From contig NC_052510.1 in assembly GCF_014356525.2 (NCBI RefSeq), forward strand, positions 57,983,273 to 58,047,272: a DNA stretch of 64,000 nt, in the 5' to 3' direction. Both the position numbers and the translations under genes were made by a program. Of this stretch, positions 23,003 through 36,007 are shown in pieces (within the stretch, counting starts at the first letter, position 1; every line of letters begins with the position of its first letter). The DNA comes from Nilaparvata lugens. Lineage: Eukaryota; Arthropoda; Insecta; Hemiptera; Delphacidae. Under the pieces are notes generated by a model. It searched no databases. It had not been told where the DNA came from and saw nothing but the letters and a program-made list of their open reading frames with translations.

Positions 23003-23287
23003 CTCTCATCATAGAGAAACAATAGCGTAAGTAGATATCTCATGATATGGGGCTTTTATGTCGCAACTTTTACTGTTATCTCAAGTCCATTACTGTTGAT
23101 TATTGTCGAATTTTACTGTTTTGTTGGTGTGAGAGTGTATGAACGGCACAATATGAGAGACTACCAGTGTCACACAGCTTCACGGGAAAGAATTACATGA
23201 ACTATCGGCTTGAGATAACAGTAAAAGTTGCGACATAAACGCCCCATACCATGGGATATCTACGCTATTGTTTCTCTATGCTCTCAT
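23003..23287. mobile_element. CATAGAG MITE copy 2 (7 bp target duplication)
   Basis: The element is 23010-23280 (271 bp). Target duplication CTCTCAT at 23003-23009 and 23281-23287 is perfect. Ends are CATAGAGAAACAATAGCGTA and CTACGCTATTGTTTCTCTATG (last 20 bases shared). The core holds CACTGT-type sequence in the same orientation as copy 1. Confidence 0.9.
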
Positions 23288-23651
23288 TCACTAAACTACT
23301 ACTACATTGAGGCCCAAACGCACCATCTTTGTTTAAACGGAGAGTGACTAGTGAACCCCCGGGCTGTAGAACTCGCTCATGGTCATTGTACTGATTTTCA
23401 AATCCGCAATTTGTAATAATGACACGTATATTTTATATGAATCGACAGAACTTTATTTGTAATTGTATATGGGTAATGGGTAAATTCTTGGAAAATGATA
23501 CTCAAGACAATATGCTCCTTATCTTCTATGACTTCTTTGAAGAAGAAGAGGATTATTCATAAAGTTTGATTGAGAATAAAGACTCTAGTTGATAAAATAA
23601 AAATTGTGTATAAAAGAGGACCAGAATGATAGAGAATGTCAAAATCATGGC

Positions 23652-23828
23652 TTAAAGGTGCGTACAGATTTACGCGCCGCGAACATGAGCAATTCACTTT
23701 TAATCAGCTGATGCCAAGCTTTTTATATCTGTATCTTAGCGTTTCTGTAAAAATACAGATATAGTCAACTGATTAAGAGTGAATTGCTCATGTTCGCGGC
23801 GCGTAGGCTATATCTGTTCGCACCTTAA
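23652..23828. mobile_element. AGGTGCG foldback MITE, copy 1
   Basis: Arms carry AGGTGCGTACAGATTTACGC / CGCGTAGGCTATATCTGTTC, then CGCCGCGAACATGAGCAATT and its complement. TTAA flanks both sides (23652-23655, 23825-23828). Other copies are 31287-31453 and 41147-41310, which do not share a TTAA duplication. The superfamily is therefore unclear. Confidence 0.8.
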
Positions 23829-24128
23829 GAATGACGGACCAATGGCAGAAAGCCACGCCTCCCAGCTCCCCATACTCTCTTCTGATTGGTGGATTGGAAC
23901 GCCTACTGGTGTGGTTCTCAATTCTGCCGGTAGGTGGCACCAGTCACAGGCAAGAGACTATAAAAACATCAAACTATTTACTTATAGCCACTTAGGAGTG
24001 ATATCTTTACTTGAAGTAAATGCCTAAAGTTTTATATGTGCAGACAATAAATATTTGAATAGAGAATTCTCATATTCGAAACATTATCATGCAAAATGTT
24101 ATTATAGCACTGTCTGGTAGATAAATGA

Positions 24129-24257
24129 ATTTGATCATAGCCACTTCCAATTCAAGGCCACGGCTTACGATATTGCAACGTCGCAGTGTAGGCCTGGAAT
24201 CTAATACATGATTGGTGAAAAAATACCAGCTTGTATTAGAGGTGGCTATGATTTGAT
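24129..24257. mobile_element. CATAGCCACC MITE copy 1 (7 bp target duplication)
   Basis: The element is 24136-24250 (115 bp). ATTTGAT at 24129-24135 and 24251-24257 is a perfect duplication. The left arm is CATAGCCACTTCCAATTCAA; the right arm is truncated internally to TTGTATTAGAGGTGGCTATG. The interior shares CGATATTGCAACGTCGCAGT with the copies at 43996-44153 and 58313-58913. Confidence 0.85.
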
Positions 24258-24288
24258 AAGTCATGTGTTCCAAATGCATTGTATACTT

Positions 24289-24573
24289 CATGTGAAGTTG
24301 ATAATGTGGTAATTATCCATAAAATATTAAATTAAAAGACTAAAAAATTGTCAAAACAACGTATTTTATCAAAAGTAGGAAGACCGGTTTTGGTTGTTAA
24401 ACCATTTCCAATATCTCATTGAATGAAAAAGACTAAGAAATTGTCAAAAACCACAGATTTATTGATACTTAGAAAGACCGGTTTCAGTTATTACACCATT
24501 GTCAATCTCTGATAAACCAATATCTTTTCTTTCTATTTTCTATAAAATCTGTAGTTTTGACAAAGTTTTAGTA
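24289..24573. mobile_element. Penelope-like foldback fragments
   Basis: A diverged left extension (TGTGAAGTTGATAATGTGG), one arm with GGAAGACCGGTTTTGGTTGT, a second arm in direct orientation (GAATGAAAAAGACTAAGAAA...ACCGGTTTCAGTTATTACAC), and a decayed inverted end (AAAATCTGTAGTTTTGACAA). It appears to be a composite of two insertions. Confidence 0.55.
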
Positions 24574-24904
24574 TTTTTTTTTTTTTTAAAGTTAAAATTA
24601 TACTCAATCTGTCCCTGCAATCATATTTCTAACACTCCATTAACAGAGGAGGAATATATCAGAAAAGATGAACCAATTTGATTTCGTCACATCATATTCT
24701 GGAAGTCTCAAGAATTTCCATATCATGCTGATAAATTCAGCATATAATATGAGCACGGTAGCTTCTTCAGAGTTTATGAGGTAAGTAGTCCAAGCTGAAA
24801 CTACCCAGCAGCCTGCGCTAGATGTATGGCATAGAGGAAAGCGTGATGCATTTTTTGCGGAACCTGCGTGGTTACCAGCTCAAGTCTGCTTTGTTCAGCC
24901 AGGA

Positions 24905-24962
24905 ATATGAAGAAAAATATGAAGAAGAAGAAGAAGAAAAAGAAAATGAGATGATGAAGATG

Positions 24963-25005
<43 letters not shown>

Positions 25006-25023
25006 GAAGAAGAAGATGTGATT

Positions 25024-25054
<31 letters not shown>

Positions 25055-25312
25055 AGAAGTGAAGAAGAAGAAGAAGAAGAAGAAGAAGAAGAAGAAGACA
25101 GGAGAAGAAGAAGAAGAAGAAGAAGAAGAGATTGAGAAGAGGAAGAAGAAGAAGAAGATGAGGAAGGAGTGAAGAAGAAGACAGGAGAATTAGTAGTAGT
25201 AGTAGAAGAAGAAGAAGAAGAAGAAGAAGAAGAAGAAGAAGAAGAAGAAGAAGAAGAAGAAGAAGAAGAAGAAGAAGATGATGAGATGAAGAAGAGGATG
25301 ATGAAGAACTGC
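24905..25312. repeat. GAA/GAT purine-rich microsatellite
   Basis: About 400 bp of GAA repeats with a pure GAT block at 24962-25004 and GTA block near 25190. The polyserine/polyleucine ORFs on the minus strand (183 and 161 codons) are artefacts. Long GAA tracts are known to form triplexes. Confidence 0.95.
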
Positions 25313-25944
25313 CAGCGAGCATTGTGGTGGGTGTGACACGCAAGGAAACCATTAGAAAGGATTTCGTCTCTTTTTTTCACAAAATAACGTTGATGGCATT
25401 GTATTCTTTCTTGCCTATCTACCGAATTTAGGCCGAAAATAGAATGGAGAAAACACGACGCATGACTGAAAGGAGCTCAGAGAACTATGCCAGTAGGGTT
25501 AATGCGTGGAAAATGCCTGCCTGTCGGATCACTTCCTCAACACTAGTATGCAGTTTTGGTTTGAATAATGTAATTTTTGAAGAAAGCTTCGAAGCTGCTA
25601 CAATGAAAGTAACAAATAATTGTGATGTCTGTTTTTGTCTCAATTAAGTGGTTTCCTTTCACTCTCTATCTAGAACACTTCCTCAAGTATATTAAAGTCT
25701 GCAGTTTAAGTTTGGATAATCTTCATTCCTAAAGAAAGCTAAAAAGTAACTACAATGTAAGGAACAAATTTCTGTCATGCTTGATTTCATCTAGATCTCT
25801 TTCACTTTCTTTCCTGTGATCAAAAACTCACTACTTTTACCATGAGCGTTGTCTTTACTAATCGAGAGTATATCAAGCATGAAAGTATCGTAAAAGCATG
25901 TAATTTACTGTAAAAGCATGACAGCTATATCCATAGTTCATTTC

Positions 25945-26090
25945 CTAATTTCTTAACCTATTTCGGACTATGTGTAACCTTATCTGAATTTTAGAGAGGA
26001 ATAGCACAAGGTTACCTTATTTTTTCTCTACCTATGGTTTTAATGACATACTCATTGTATGAATCAATGAAGAATCAATCAATAATGAAA
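25945..26090 (+). mobile_element. Retroposed 3' end, family C
   Basis: TTAACCTATTTCGGACTATG, AGAGAGGAATAGCACAAGGT and an AATCAATCAATAATGAA tail. It is close to 9895-10060. Confidence 0.55.
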
Positions 26091-26234
26091 CGCTATCCAT
26101 GTGATTGATAATGAAACGCTGAAAAAAGTTCACTTGAAAACAACCACCTATAAGGCTTTTACATCCCTTCAATACGTCATATTTTATACTGGCTTGGTTT
26201 TAGATAACCTAACTCTTGGATATTCACTCTTTAA

Positions 26235-26500
26235 GGTAATTATTTATTTATTTATTTCATTGACAATTACAAATCATAATTATAGTAAATATAATAATGA
26301 TTGGGGGAAAACAACAGGCATAGCCCAAAACTGTCTTCTCCCAAATTTTTACAAATAAAAGTTTCAAAAAAGAATAAGGTTAAGATTACACTTTCACTCG
26401 AAAAAGTCAAATTTCCACTTCAAAACTAATGACTAAACTAAAAATTTTGAATTTTGATATTTAAAAACTGATTAAAAACAAAAATATTTTACTCAAATCT
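26235..26500 (-). mobile_element. Retroposed 3' end (family A-like)
   Basis: Reverse complement of the element at 6730-6950: tail TTATTTATTTATTTCATTGAC (20 bases of it shared), hairpin around GGCATAGCCC, and upstream CACTTTTTACTTCG-type sequence. Confidence 0.6.
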
Positions 26501-27340
26501 CTACATTATCTCACTTCATTTTCCTTATTCTATTCTGTGGCCTTTTTTAAACGATAATTTGAGAGAAAACAAATGATTTAAAAATATTCCCTGATATGTT
26601 GCAGGTTCCTGTCTGCCCAGGCGAATTAAAAACGGTTTTGGCTGCACGTGGAGGTGAAGGCTTAGCCAATGCACCTCTAGGTACTCCATTAATTCTTCAT
26701 GTTCCTTCAATTTCAAATCAAATTTTGATTAAGTTTTCATGGTTTTAACTACTATTAACAAATCATGTATATCATTATTATAACACTGTAATTCCTTGAT
26801 TACTTTCTTCCATACTCAATCCTATCCATGAATAACACAAAACATACAAACTAAACTATTTTTAGATCTGTGCACAAAACTATATTCTACAGTTTACATG
26901 TTCAGATCAAACTTTCTTCCAAGCATTGAACTATGGAATGAACTACTGTATCATACTTAATTTTGGGAACAGCCCACATCGGGCGGGATTAGGTCTTGAA
27001 AGTCCTCATTACGACTTTTGATACAGTATTTGGTGAAATTTAGTGAATATCAGTCACTATTTATTCACAATGAAACTGAAAGATAAAAAAAATCCAAAGA
27101 TAATAAACTTGTAGTGATTGGAAACTTTTTTGTGTTTCCTCATTACAACTTAAACTTTCAAAGAATTTACAGCAAAGCTTAACCTCAGTATTCTATAACT
27201 ATAATATGAGAGATTGAAGAATATAATAGACAAACTTCAAGTGGAATTATTCAGGTTTTTTTAACAGTAGAAACAAATCCTGTAATAATTTTCGTAATTT
27301 CTGCTATACTGGACGTTGAAGCATACGATTTCTCATCCAC
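26501..27340. other. Mostly unique AT-rich DNA
   Basis: A short GC-richer patch at 26600-26690 (63 codons open on the minus strand) is unrecognised. No other feature. Confidence 0.35.
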
Positions 27341-27628
27341 ATGATACCATGGAGAAACAATAACGTAAGTAGATATCCCATGGTATAGGACGTTTATGTC
27401 GCAACTTTTACTGTTATCTCAAGCTGATAGTCCACGTAGTTCTTTCCTGTGAAGCTTTATGACGCTGGTAGTCTCTCATATTGTGCCGTTCATACACTCT
27501 TACCCAGTCAAAACAGTAAAAAAGACAATAATCAACAGTAATCGGCTTGAGATAACAGTAAAAGTTGCGACATAAACGTCCTATACCATGGGATATCTAC
27601 TTATGCTATTGTTTCTCTATGATGATAC
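27341..27628. mobile_element. CATAGAG MITE copy 3 (7 bp target duplication)
   Basis: The element is 27348-27621 (274 bp). ATGATAC at 27341-27347 and 27622-27628 is a perfect duplication. The core is in the opposite orientation to copies 1 and 2 (GTAGTTCTTTCCTGTGAAGC on the plus strand). The target is the edge of an ATGATACAC-rich minisatellite. Confidence 0.9.
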
Positions 27629-28200
27629 ACATTCAATATCATCCACATGTTTCATTCAATGATACACATGTATTAATGAATTATACAAATGCATCAATGA
27701 ATGATACCCAAGTATCAATCAATGATACACATGTATTAATGAATTATACAAATGCATCAATGACTGATACACAAGTATCAATCAATGATACACATGTATT
27801 ATTGGATGCTCGATCCATAGCTGAAACTGAGACACTTGGCAAGTCGTTCATGATACACATCCACATGATACATGATAAACATTCAAATGATACAAGAGTA
27901 TCAATCAATGATACACATGTATCATGGATGCATGATCCATAGCTGAAACTGAGACGCTTGACAAGTCGTTCATGATACACATCCACATGATACATGATAC
28001 ACATCCAAATGATACAAGTATCAATAAATGATACACATTTATCATTGAATGCACGATCCATAGCTGAAACGGAGACACTTGGCAAATTGTTCATGATACA
28101 CATCCACATGATACATGATACACATTCAAATGATACAAGTATCAATAAATGATACACATGTATCATTGAATGCACGATCCATAGCTGAAACAGAGACACT
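27629..28200 (+). repeat. ATGATACAC-rich minisatellite: 63 bp then 122 bp units
   Basis: GATACACATGTATTAATG recurs 63 bp apart (27661, 27724). GATCCATAGCTGAAAC then recurs at 27812, 27934, 28055 and 28177, giving a 121-122 bp unit. The ORFs on both strands here are repeat-derived. Confidence 0.9.
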
Positions 28201-28340
28201 TGGCAAGTTGTTCAGCCGAATTCGAACCCATGCAAGCTGTTCCTTCCACCACTTGCTGAACTCGTATGTCGTACAAATAAATCACCCGAAAAGGACATAC
28301 GGAGAACTTAATAGTGAGTGGCCGTGGATGACAAAAACAG

Positions 28341-28363
28341 AGAGAGTGAGTGAGAGAGTGTGA

Positions 28364-28432
<69 letters not shown>
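28341..28432. repeat. (GA)n microsatellite
   Basis: A nearly pure GA array flanked by GAGTGAGTGAGAG. Confidence 0.95.
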
Positions 28433-28436
<4 letters not shown>

Positions 28437-29100
28437 CCGGTGCGATTTGTTGAATCTTCCATTCCCAGAGGAACTAATTAGGACCCGGAGCAATTAAATC
28501 CGGTGACAAAAAACGGCCGAGGGCCGCAACATACGTATAGTGAGATTTACTCTACAATGTCAGTATGTTCCCCAACCAACATCACTGCCACCCATTGAAA
28601 CCACGCCGACAGTTTGATGTGGATCTGGCTATACAGTACCACGCACGTCATTAAGCCGTGTGAACCTTGGGCGATCCGTGTTTTGTGTAGTAGACCGGGT
28701 TCATTCGTTCATTCACTCTAATTTCTTACTCCTCCACACATCATTCATCCTCGAAAACCACTCACAACATCGTAGCCGGCAAAAAGCCATCGGGTTACTT
28801 AGCGGCCTAAATCTGTTAATTAGGCATAATTTTCTAGATCCGACGTGGTTTTTGTCCTGAAGCACTCGGGTTTCGACACTGGCTGGATTAGTACATTAGG
28901 ATGACCAGTGTCCGAATAAGAAACTGTCGGAAAAAGCTTACCGACTGAGCTTGTGAAATAACTTAATATCTAGACTGACTTATTTGTAAAAAGCTTCCTG
29001 ACGGAGCTTGTGAAATAACTTATCCTAATCAGTTTCTGTTTGAAGAATTGAGAGAAGTCTCTTACGAAACTAATGTAGCCTAGAATCAACCTTGATCTCT
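28433..29100. other. GC-richer, apparently unique DNA with one ~102 bp repeat unit
   Basis: Bases 28557-28625 match the ~102 bp family (CATTGAAACCACGCCGACAG). The rest includes GGACCCGGAGCAATTAAATC and AGCCATCGGGTTACTTAGCG. CTTCCTGACGGAGCTTGTGA partly repeats an upstream CTTACCGACTGAGCTTGTGA at 28937-28956. No coding frame is convincing. Confidence 0.35.
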
Positions 29101-29389
29101 GTAAAGCCATAGAGAAACAATAGAATAAGTAGATATCCCATGGCATAGGGCGTTTATGTCGCAACTTTTACTGTTATCTCAAGCCGATAGCCCACGTAGT
29201 TCTTTCCTGTGAAGCTTTATGACGCTGGTAGTCTCTTATATTGTGCCGTTCATACACTCTTACCCGGTCGAAACAGTAAAAATCAACAATAATCGACAGT
29301 AATCGGCTTGGGATAACAGTAAAAGTTGCGACATAAACGCCCTATACCATGGGATATCTACTTACGCTATTGTTTCTCTATGGTAAAGC
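29101..29389. mobile_element. CATAGAG MITE copy 4 (7 bp target duplication)
   Basis: The element is 29108-29382 (275 bp). GTAAAGC at 29101-29107 and 29383-29389 is a perfect duplication. The orientation is the same as copy 3. Confidence 0.9.
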
Positions 29390-29894
29390 CTAGTGCACTT
29401 TATTTATTTATTTATTTAGCGTACATATACAACATATGTTGATCACAAAATTCGAAAATGAAGAAAACATCAGAAAATTTATAGATAAAACGAATGCCTA
29501 GTGCACTGTCTTATTCTGCTGATTAGTATTTTCAAATGTTGATGGAAATTCAGATGTTATCTCTCTGAAATAATATAATATCAACGTTCAAGCTTCCATT
29601 TGCATTATCTTCTTGTTCTGTATAATTATCTCCTGGTGAATCATGACACTCAATTATTACAAGAAATATACGAAGTTTGTTTGGAAAATTGAAAAAAAAT
29701 TGAACTGCATTTTTTATTTAATTCAATCTATTACATCCCATGAGTCTGAAATAATTATACTTATAAATCGTTCCAAAACTATATCATGAGAGGATAATTA
29801 TGGATAATCATAGGATAACTTCAAGTGAATATCAATTAAAAAACTATGAATAAGTCGTACTGGTCAATAATGTGTTACCTGTTATTGGGGTTTA

Positions 29895-31047
29895 TCCTAT
29901 TATATTAAGCGAGCAATTTCTAATTTTTTTTTCAAACGAGTATATCTTTTCATATTTTTCTATTTTTTGACCAAGCGAAGTGAGGTCTAAGATTCAAGTC
30001 GACGGTTTGGCAATTCTCTTAATGTTTAAATATTTTTGAATGTTAAAATGTTTATATGTTTTTATGTTGCGCATTTACGGCGAAACGCGGTAATAGATTT
30101 TCATGAATTTTGACAGGTATGTTCCTTTTTCAATTGCCCGTCGACGTATACACAAGGTTTTTTGAAATTTTGCATTCCAAGGATAATATAAAAGGAAAAA
30201 GGAGCCTCCTTCATACGCCAATATTGGAGTAAAAATCAGACTATAGAATTATTCATCATAAATCAGATGACAAGTGATTACACAGATGTGTGGAGAAGCC
30301 AGTCTATTGCTGTATTTCCATAAGGTCTATAGTTTCAATCAGGTACTTGTGGATGAGAATACTGCGTGAAGTCTACTGTTCACAGAACTACTAGTTTATA
30401 TCTGGTTATCTGGTTATATGGTTATTTATGTTCAACGGATCTCGAAAACGGCTCCAACGATTTTCACGAAATTTGGAATATAGTATGTTTATGATATCAA
30501 AATTCGATTGCACTGGGTCTCATCACTGGGAAAACTCGCTGAAGGACAGGAGAAGGATAATTCATCTTAGGAAAAACAGATGATGATTTCGTCGTCTGTC
30601 GATAACAGAAGATGCGTGTGCCTGTGTGGGAGATGAGCTGTGTAATCAATTAGCTTACCGTATCTCGCGAGAAATCTAGAAAATTAAATTGACTCGATCA
30701 AAATACAGTTATCTGATTTGTTGACATGAGATGGTATATATCATAATATTCAAAGTTAATCATTATTTTACAGTTCCAAGTGATTAGTGAGTGTTATTTT
30801 GTTTTTCAATTTTGTATGTAAACAATCTAAATGAGAATTTCCATGTTTTCAAATATTTGGACTGAAAATTTCACCTGAATTCAAGTGTATGGAACATAAC
30901 CTACTTTTTGGAATATTTATAGTGTATAAATCAAAATTCAGGGGAGAAACAGTTTTGGGCTGTGCCTGTTAGTCCTTCCCCAAACTCAAAGAATTGAGTT
31001 CTGTTCATCAATAAATAAATAACGAGCAAAGCTCGGTGCCCCGATAT
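29895..31047 (+). mobile_element. Helitron-like non-autonomous element
   Basis: The 5' end TCCTATTATATTAAGCGAGC begins with TC, as Helitrons do. The 3' end has a CGAGCAAAGCTCG stem followed by GTGCCCCGATAT. The interior holds CGGATCTCGAAAACGGCTCC and the family A segment with a GGGCTGTGCC hairpin. Bases ~29927-30397 (including GACCAAGCGAAGTGAGGTC) are absent from the copies at 42570-42969 and 53480-54164, so they are a probable nested insert. The 3' tetranucleotide is not canonical CTRR, so the class is tentative. No Rep/helicase coding was seen. Confidence 0.55.
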
Positions 31048-31073
31048 CAATCATTAAATTCCAATTTGGAAAT

Positions 31074-31668
31074 GCCAAATACTACTTCTGGCCTATTTTC
31101 TTAGGAATAAATTGAAATGGGTTTGGTTATATTTTTAAATTCTTAGAAGGTTCATACTATTTCATAATTGCTCTGAATAGCTGCGAAGTCTATTGAATAA
31201 TGCTGTTTGTACTTTTATTGGAAAATATGTCGTGACACTGCACAACGAAAACAGAGAACTCATACATCTTATCATGAGAATCTATAGGTGCGTTCAGATT
31301 TACGCGCCGCGAACATGAGCAAATTACTTTTAATCAGCTGATGCCAAGCTTTTTATATTTGTATCTAACCGTTTCTGTGAAAATACATATATATAATCAG
31401 CTGATTAAAAGTGAATTGCTCATGTTCGCGGCACGTATATCTGTATGCAACTATAGATTTTCATGAGTTCTGTGTTCTCCTTGGACAGTGCCACGGCAAT
31501 AAAAGTACAAACAGCATTAATCAATAGAATTTTTAAGTATTTCGGAGCAATTATGAAATAGTATGAGCCTTTTAAAAATATGGAATATAACCAAACTCAT
31601 TGCAATTCCTGAGAAAATAGGCCAGAAGTGATGTTTTGCACCTATAGATTTTCATGATAAGATGTACG
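31074..31668. repeat. Imperfect ~590 bp palindrome centred on a MITE
   Basis: Left arm 31074-31286 (CTACTTCTGGCCTATTTTCT ... GTACTTTTATTG ... CTTATCATGAGAATCTATAG) mirrors right arm 31448-31640. An extra copy of CCTATAGATTTTCATGATAAG lies at 31641-31661. Arms are diverged by substitutions and indels. The centre is the AGGTGCG MITE. Confidence 0.75.
31287..31453. mobile_element. AGGTGCG foldback MITE, copy 2
   Basis: AGGTGCGTTCAGATTTACGC with GCGGCACGTATATCTGTATG at the other end, and CGCGAACATGAGCAA inverted at both sides. The right terminus is degraded (GCAAC for GCACC). It forms the centre of the 590 bp palindrome. Confidence 0.75.
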
Positions 31669-32913
31669 AAGCGGAATCTTAAGCTAACCACTTTCACAAT
31701 GGTAGAAAAAATTGGTAACTGCAGTAACATCATATTATTGACTACAAATAGCTCTGGGGAATTGCTGAAGCAAGTAGCACATGAAGTATAAAATAATCGT
31801 TTAAATCCAACTCCAGAAATTACTTTACAACTTATATTACCCATCAATTTCAATCGAATTCCAATCTATATGTATGCATGGAGACCACCATGAGTTTACT
31901 GCCATCAAAACACTGGCATACTTTCAAGGAATAAAATCTCCCATTTCAAATAACAATAAAAGAACGTGCCTTTTATGTTTGCGGGTAATTGCTCACTCAC
32001 AGGTATTTAAGGTAGAAGTGGGTCTGAATATTGCTTCGATTAAACATATATTGACATTGATTGGAGTTCCAGTCACTGTAAAAGGGAGTTGATCAATCTC
32101 TGGACAGTTATTAAAATGGGAGAATTTCGTGTGGGTTAAGGATGTTGACTGGATTTCTAGACCAATGAGGGAGGATCAACCAAGATAATGAACAAACAAC
32201 ATTTTCAGTTTTTCCTCTACCGTGAAAAATTCATCTCCACCTGTATTACAGTGGTTCAAGAACGGTTCATTGCCACAATTTACATAAAATTTCGCGATTT
32301 TTCGTGTACTCGCCTGCATTTTCTGGCCCAGGGGCGAAATTTATTAGCGAATGCATTCTGCAAGCTTCTTATAATAATCAGTTTCGATCTGACTGCCCAA
32401 TAATTATATTCGTCTACCTCCCACAAAATGGCCGCTCTCATTGTGAAACGTGTTGTTATGCAAATCAGTGAGCGTTACCTCTTTTCTTATATGTATCGTT
32501 TTATCAATCAGGATTGCAGTAAATTACTATCTGTGTCAATCGGAATGAAATATTCATAAGGTTGGACGCAATCAACGGAATCTGAATCTGGAGCAAAACT
32601 GATTTTTCAAAAGCCTACGTATGATTAGTTGTTTGCTGCAACAAAAGGAACTATGAGATGGAAGGTCAACATTTGACATGTTGTGATGGAGCCTATGAAA
32701 ACTTGATGCTTACTGGTGACTCAAGACTCAAGGTTGAATGTAGCCTTCTCATAGGTGCCCAGTAATTATGTTTTAAAAAAATATTAAATTATCCAGAACA
32801 ATAGGTTATGTAGATCAGGCATGTTCAAAATCATTGTCATGAGTTAGATCATCAACTTGTCCAAAGTAGAATGTCACTGAGTTTATGTGAAAAAAGTATA
32901 GAATTTTTCAAAA
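31669..32913. other. Apparently non-repetitive DNA
   Basis: I found no supported gene. Three ORFs of 71-93 codons (31572-31853 minus, 31874-32092 plus, 32188-32403 plus) are unrecognised and not favoured by composition. Confidence 0.35.
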
Positions 32914-33504
32914 TCGACATGATTTTGAAGTTCTATACATATATAATGTTTCGTAGAATCAATGAGGCCACAGTAGATGAAACCAGTGGGACTCCCAAGG
33001 ATATATAGTATTTTGGAATTAAACCTTAATTTATTAATGAGGTGGGAATATAAAATGATTCATATTCAGACATCTCACATGAATTCTCTTTTTCAAAGTA
33101 TTCATCAATTTTATTTGTCCGCGTAGACAGAAAGACAATATCTTCTAAAACATGCCAATTTGAATTACATCGAGTATATTTTCTACTATTATGAATTTCT
33201 ACTTGATTAGGAATTCATGAATCCAGTTGTTTTTCAGCTTGGGTATGGTTTTTGTATACTGCTTTGTTCTTTATTAATTGTATGTTTGTAGGTCATTGTG
33301 CTGTAGCTACGAAGATCTACTGATGTATTTTGTCTTGTTATATTTGATTTTTTACTTCTTGATGGTTATCTTGACTTATTAGGAATAGTAATTAAAGTTA
33401 ATTAAAAAAGTTAGCACAGAATGCTACAGACGTCGTGCGCTACAAATGTCTGTAAAACGATAAACTGAACTCACGTCTTAACAATTATTTTGTGATTACA
33501 ATTA

Positions 33505-33640
33505 AATACATTTTTTTTTTTTTTTTTTATGCCATTTTCAAGTTAAGGTGATACTTAAAAATGGCATCAATGTCCGAAACATGTTGTGATTAAATATTCA
33601 AAAATGGTACTGAGATTTTCATTTTCCTTTCTATTTATAT
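33505..33640. mobile_element. Foldback with CCGAAACATG core (second Penelope-like family)
   Basis: ATGCCATTTTCAAGTTAAGG and CTTAAAAATGGCATCAATG form a hairpin, followed by TCCGAAACATGTTGTGAT and ACTGAGATTTTCATTTTC. The same arrangement recurs inverted at 36220-36410 and in the second duplication copy. Confidence 0.45.
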
Positions 33641-34124
33641 AAAAAGTAGCCCTATACAGAAGAGAGATAGACAATTTTTAATTTTGAGAGTTATGATTGT
33701 CAATTCACACACTTGACAGCTTGAATGAAAATCTATCAAACTCACAATCTTCCCAAATTTTAGATCATTTGGAATATTTGCCAATTATTCACTGAAGTCT
33801 ATCAAAGAATAATAGCAGCAGCTTGATATACAACAAAAAACTGATCAAATCATGACCAAGTATAGAAAATGACACTCCACAACTTCGGAAAACTTTAACA
33901 CGATTGATGACAGAGTTTCTCACTCAACCAGCTGACTATGGAAAATTTGTAGTAAGTTGTAAGTCACGGTTTTCCTTTCCCGGAAAATTCGTGCTGTTAA
34001 TGTTGGAAGCACGCTCTAGTTGATGTCAAATAGAAGCTGAAGTAAACAGAAAAATGCACTCGGTTCACTGTTGTCTGTCTTTGTTTATTTGTTTTTCGTC
34101 AAAATCACGTCACAGTCGTTTGTT

Positions 34125-34352
34125 GAGCCCACGCTTCTTCTTCATCACCCACTTCCTCCTTTTCCCCTACTTCCTTTTCCACCTCTTCTCCCTCTTCCTC
34201 CTCTTCTTCCTCTTCCTCCTCTTCCTCCTCTTCCACCTCTTCATCCTCGTCCTCCACTTCCTCCTCTTCCTCCTCTTCCTCCTCTTCCTCCTCTTCCTCC
34301 TCTTCCCCCTCTTTCACCTCTTCCTCCTCTTCCTCATCTTCTGCGATCCTCC
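34125..34352. repeat. CTTCCTC-type polypyrimidine repeat
   Basis: Variants of CTCTTCCTC repeated. The plus-strand Leu/Phe or Pro/Leu ORFs and the minus-strand polyglutamate ORF are translations of this tract. The second copy is at 38160-38387. Confidence 0.9.
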
Positions 34353-34494
34353 TTGTCACTCATCCAGCTTTCCCACGCCCACTATGAATAAGTTTGATGG
34401 GCTCGCGGTTTGTTTAGATATGATGTAATGGAAAATAAACAATCTGCGCAAATTTCAAGTACTCACAGCGCTACTACGCTGCTGTATGACAAAT

Positions 34495-34690
34495 CACCTC
34501 AAACTGTCACTACTCCCCTTCAAAAACATTAATTCTCCCCATTTAATCAACGCTGCCAGTCCAAATTCAACTCCATCACGGTGAATCATCACTACAATCT
34601 GACAACATTTCTCAAGAATTACATCAACGTTCCCCGTTCAAACAATTCTGACATTTTGAATTGCAACCACGTTTACATAAACCTCTGTTT
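34495..34690 (+). repeat. ~102 bp repeat family, two decayed units
   Basis: AACTGTCACTACTCCCC, ATTTAATCAACGCTGCCAGT, TCACGGTGAATCATCAC and ACATCAACGTTCCCCGTTC are recognisable against the array at 15560-17640. Duplicated at 38530-38725. Confidence 0.5.
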
Positions 34691-34965
34691 GTAGCTGGGG
34701 AATGAGGACTCCCTAATTAACCTTTACCAGACATCTCCATGTCTACAATAATATTTTACAATGATTATTGTTTGATATGTTTAGTGTGGGTGCATCCACT
34801 CGTACGTATACAGTGGAATAGCTTTCACTGTTCCCATTAACTAATAGGTCTACAGCGATAATATTTGTCAATGCCACCACAATATTGTGGAGAATATTCA
34901 GCTTGAAGGTTCAATTATTCTAGATGGAGTGGATCGTGGGAGGTAACACGGAGATTTTTTCTCAA

Positions 34966-36007
<1,042 letters not shown>

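Noticed and set aside
24801..25380. ORFs of 183 and 161 codons on the minus strand
   Set aside because: They are polyserine/polyleucine translations of the GAA/GAT microsatellite.
27565..28199. ORFs of 125 and 151 codons over the ATGATACAC array
   Set aside because: Repeat-derived; open on both strands and no recognisable protein.
28205..28290. Possible tRNA B box (GGTTCGAATTC on the minus strand)
   Set aside because: No A box or cloverleaf at the correct distance.
34054..34428. ORFs of 124, 106 and 84 codons (and their copies at 38089-38463)
   Set aside because: Leu/Phe-, Pro/Leu- and Glu-repeat products of the CTTCCTC tract, open in several frames at once.
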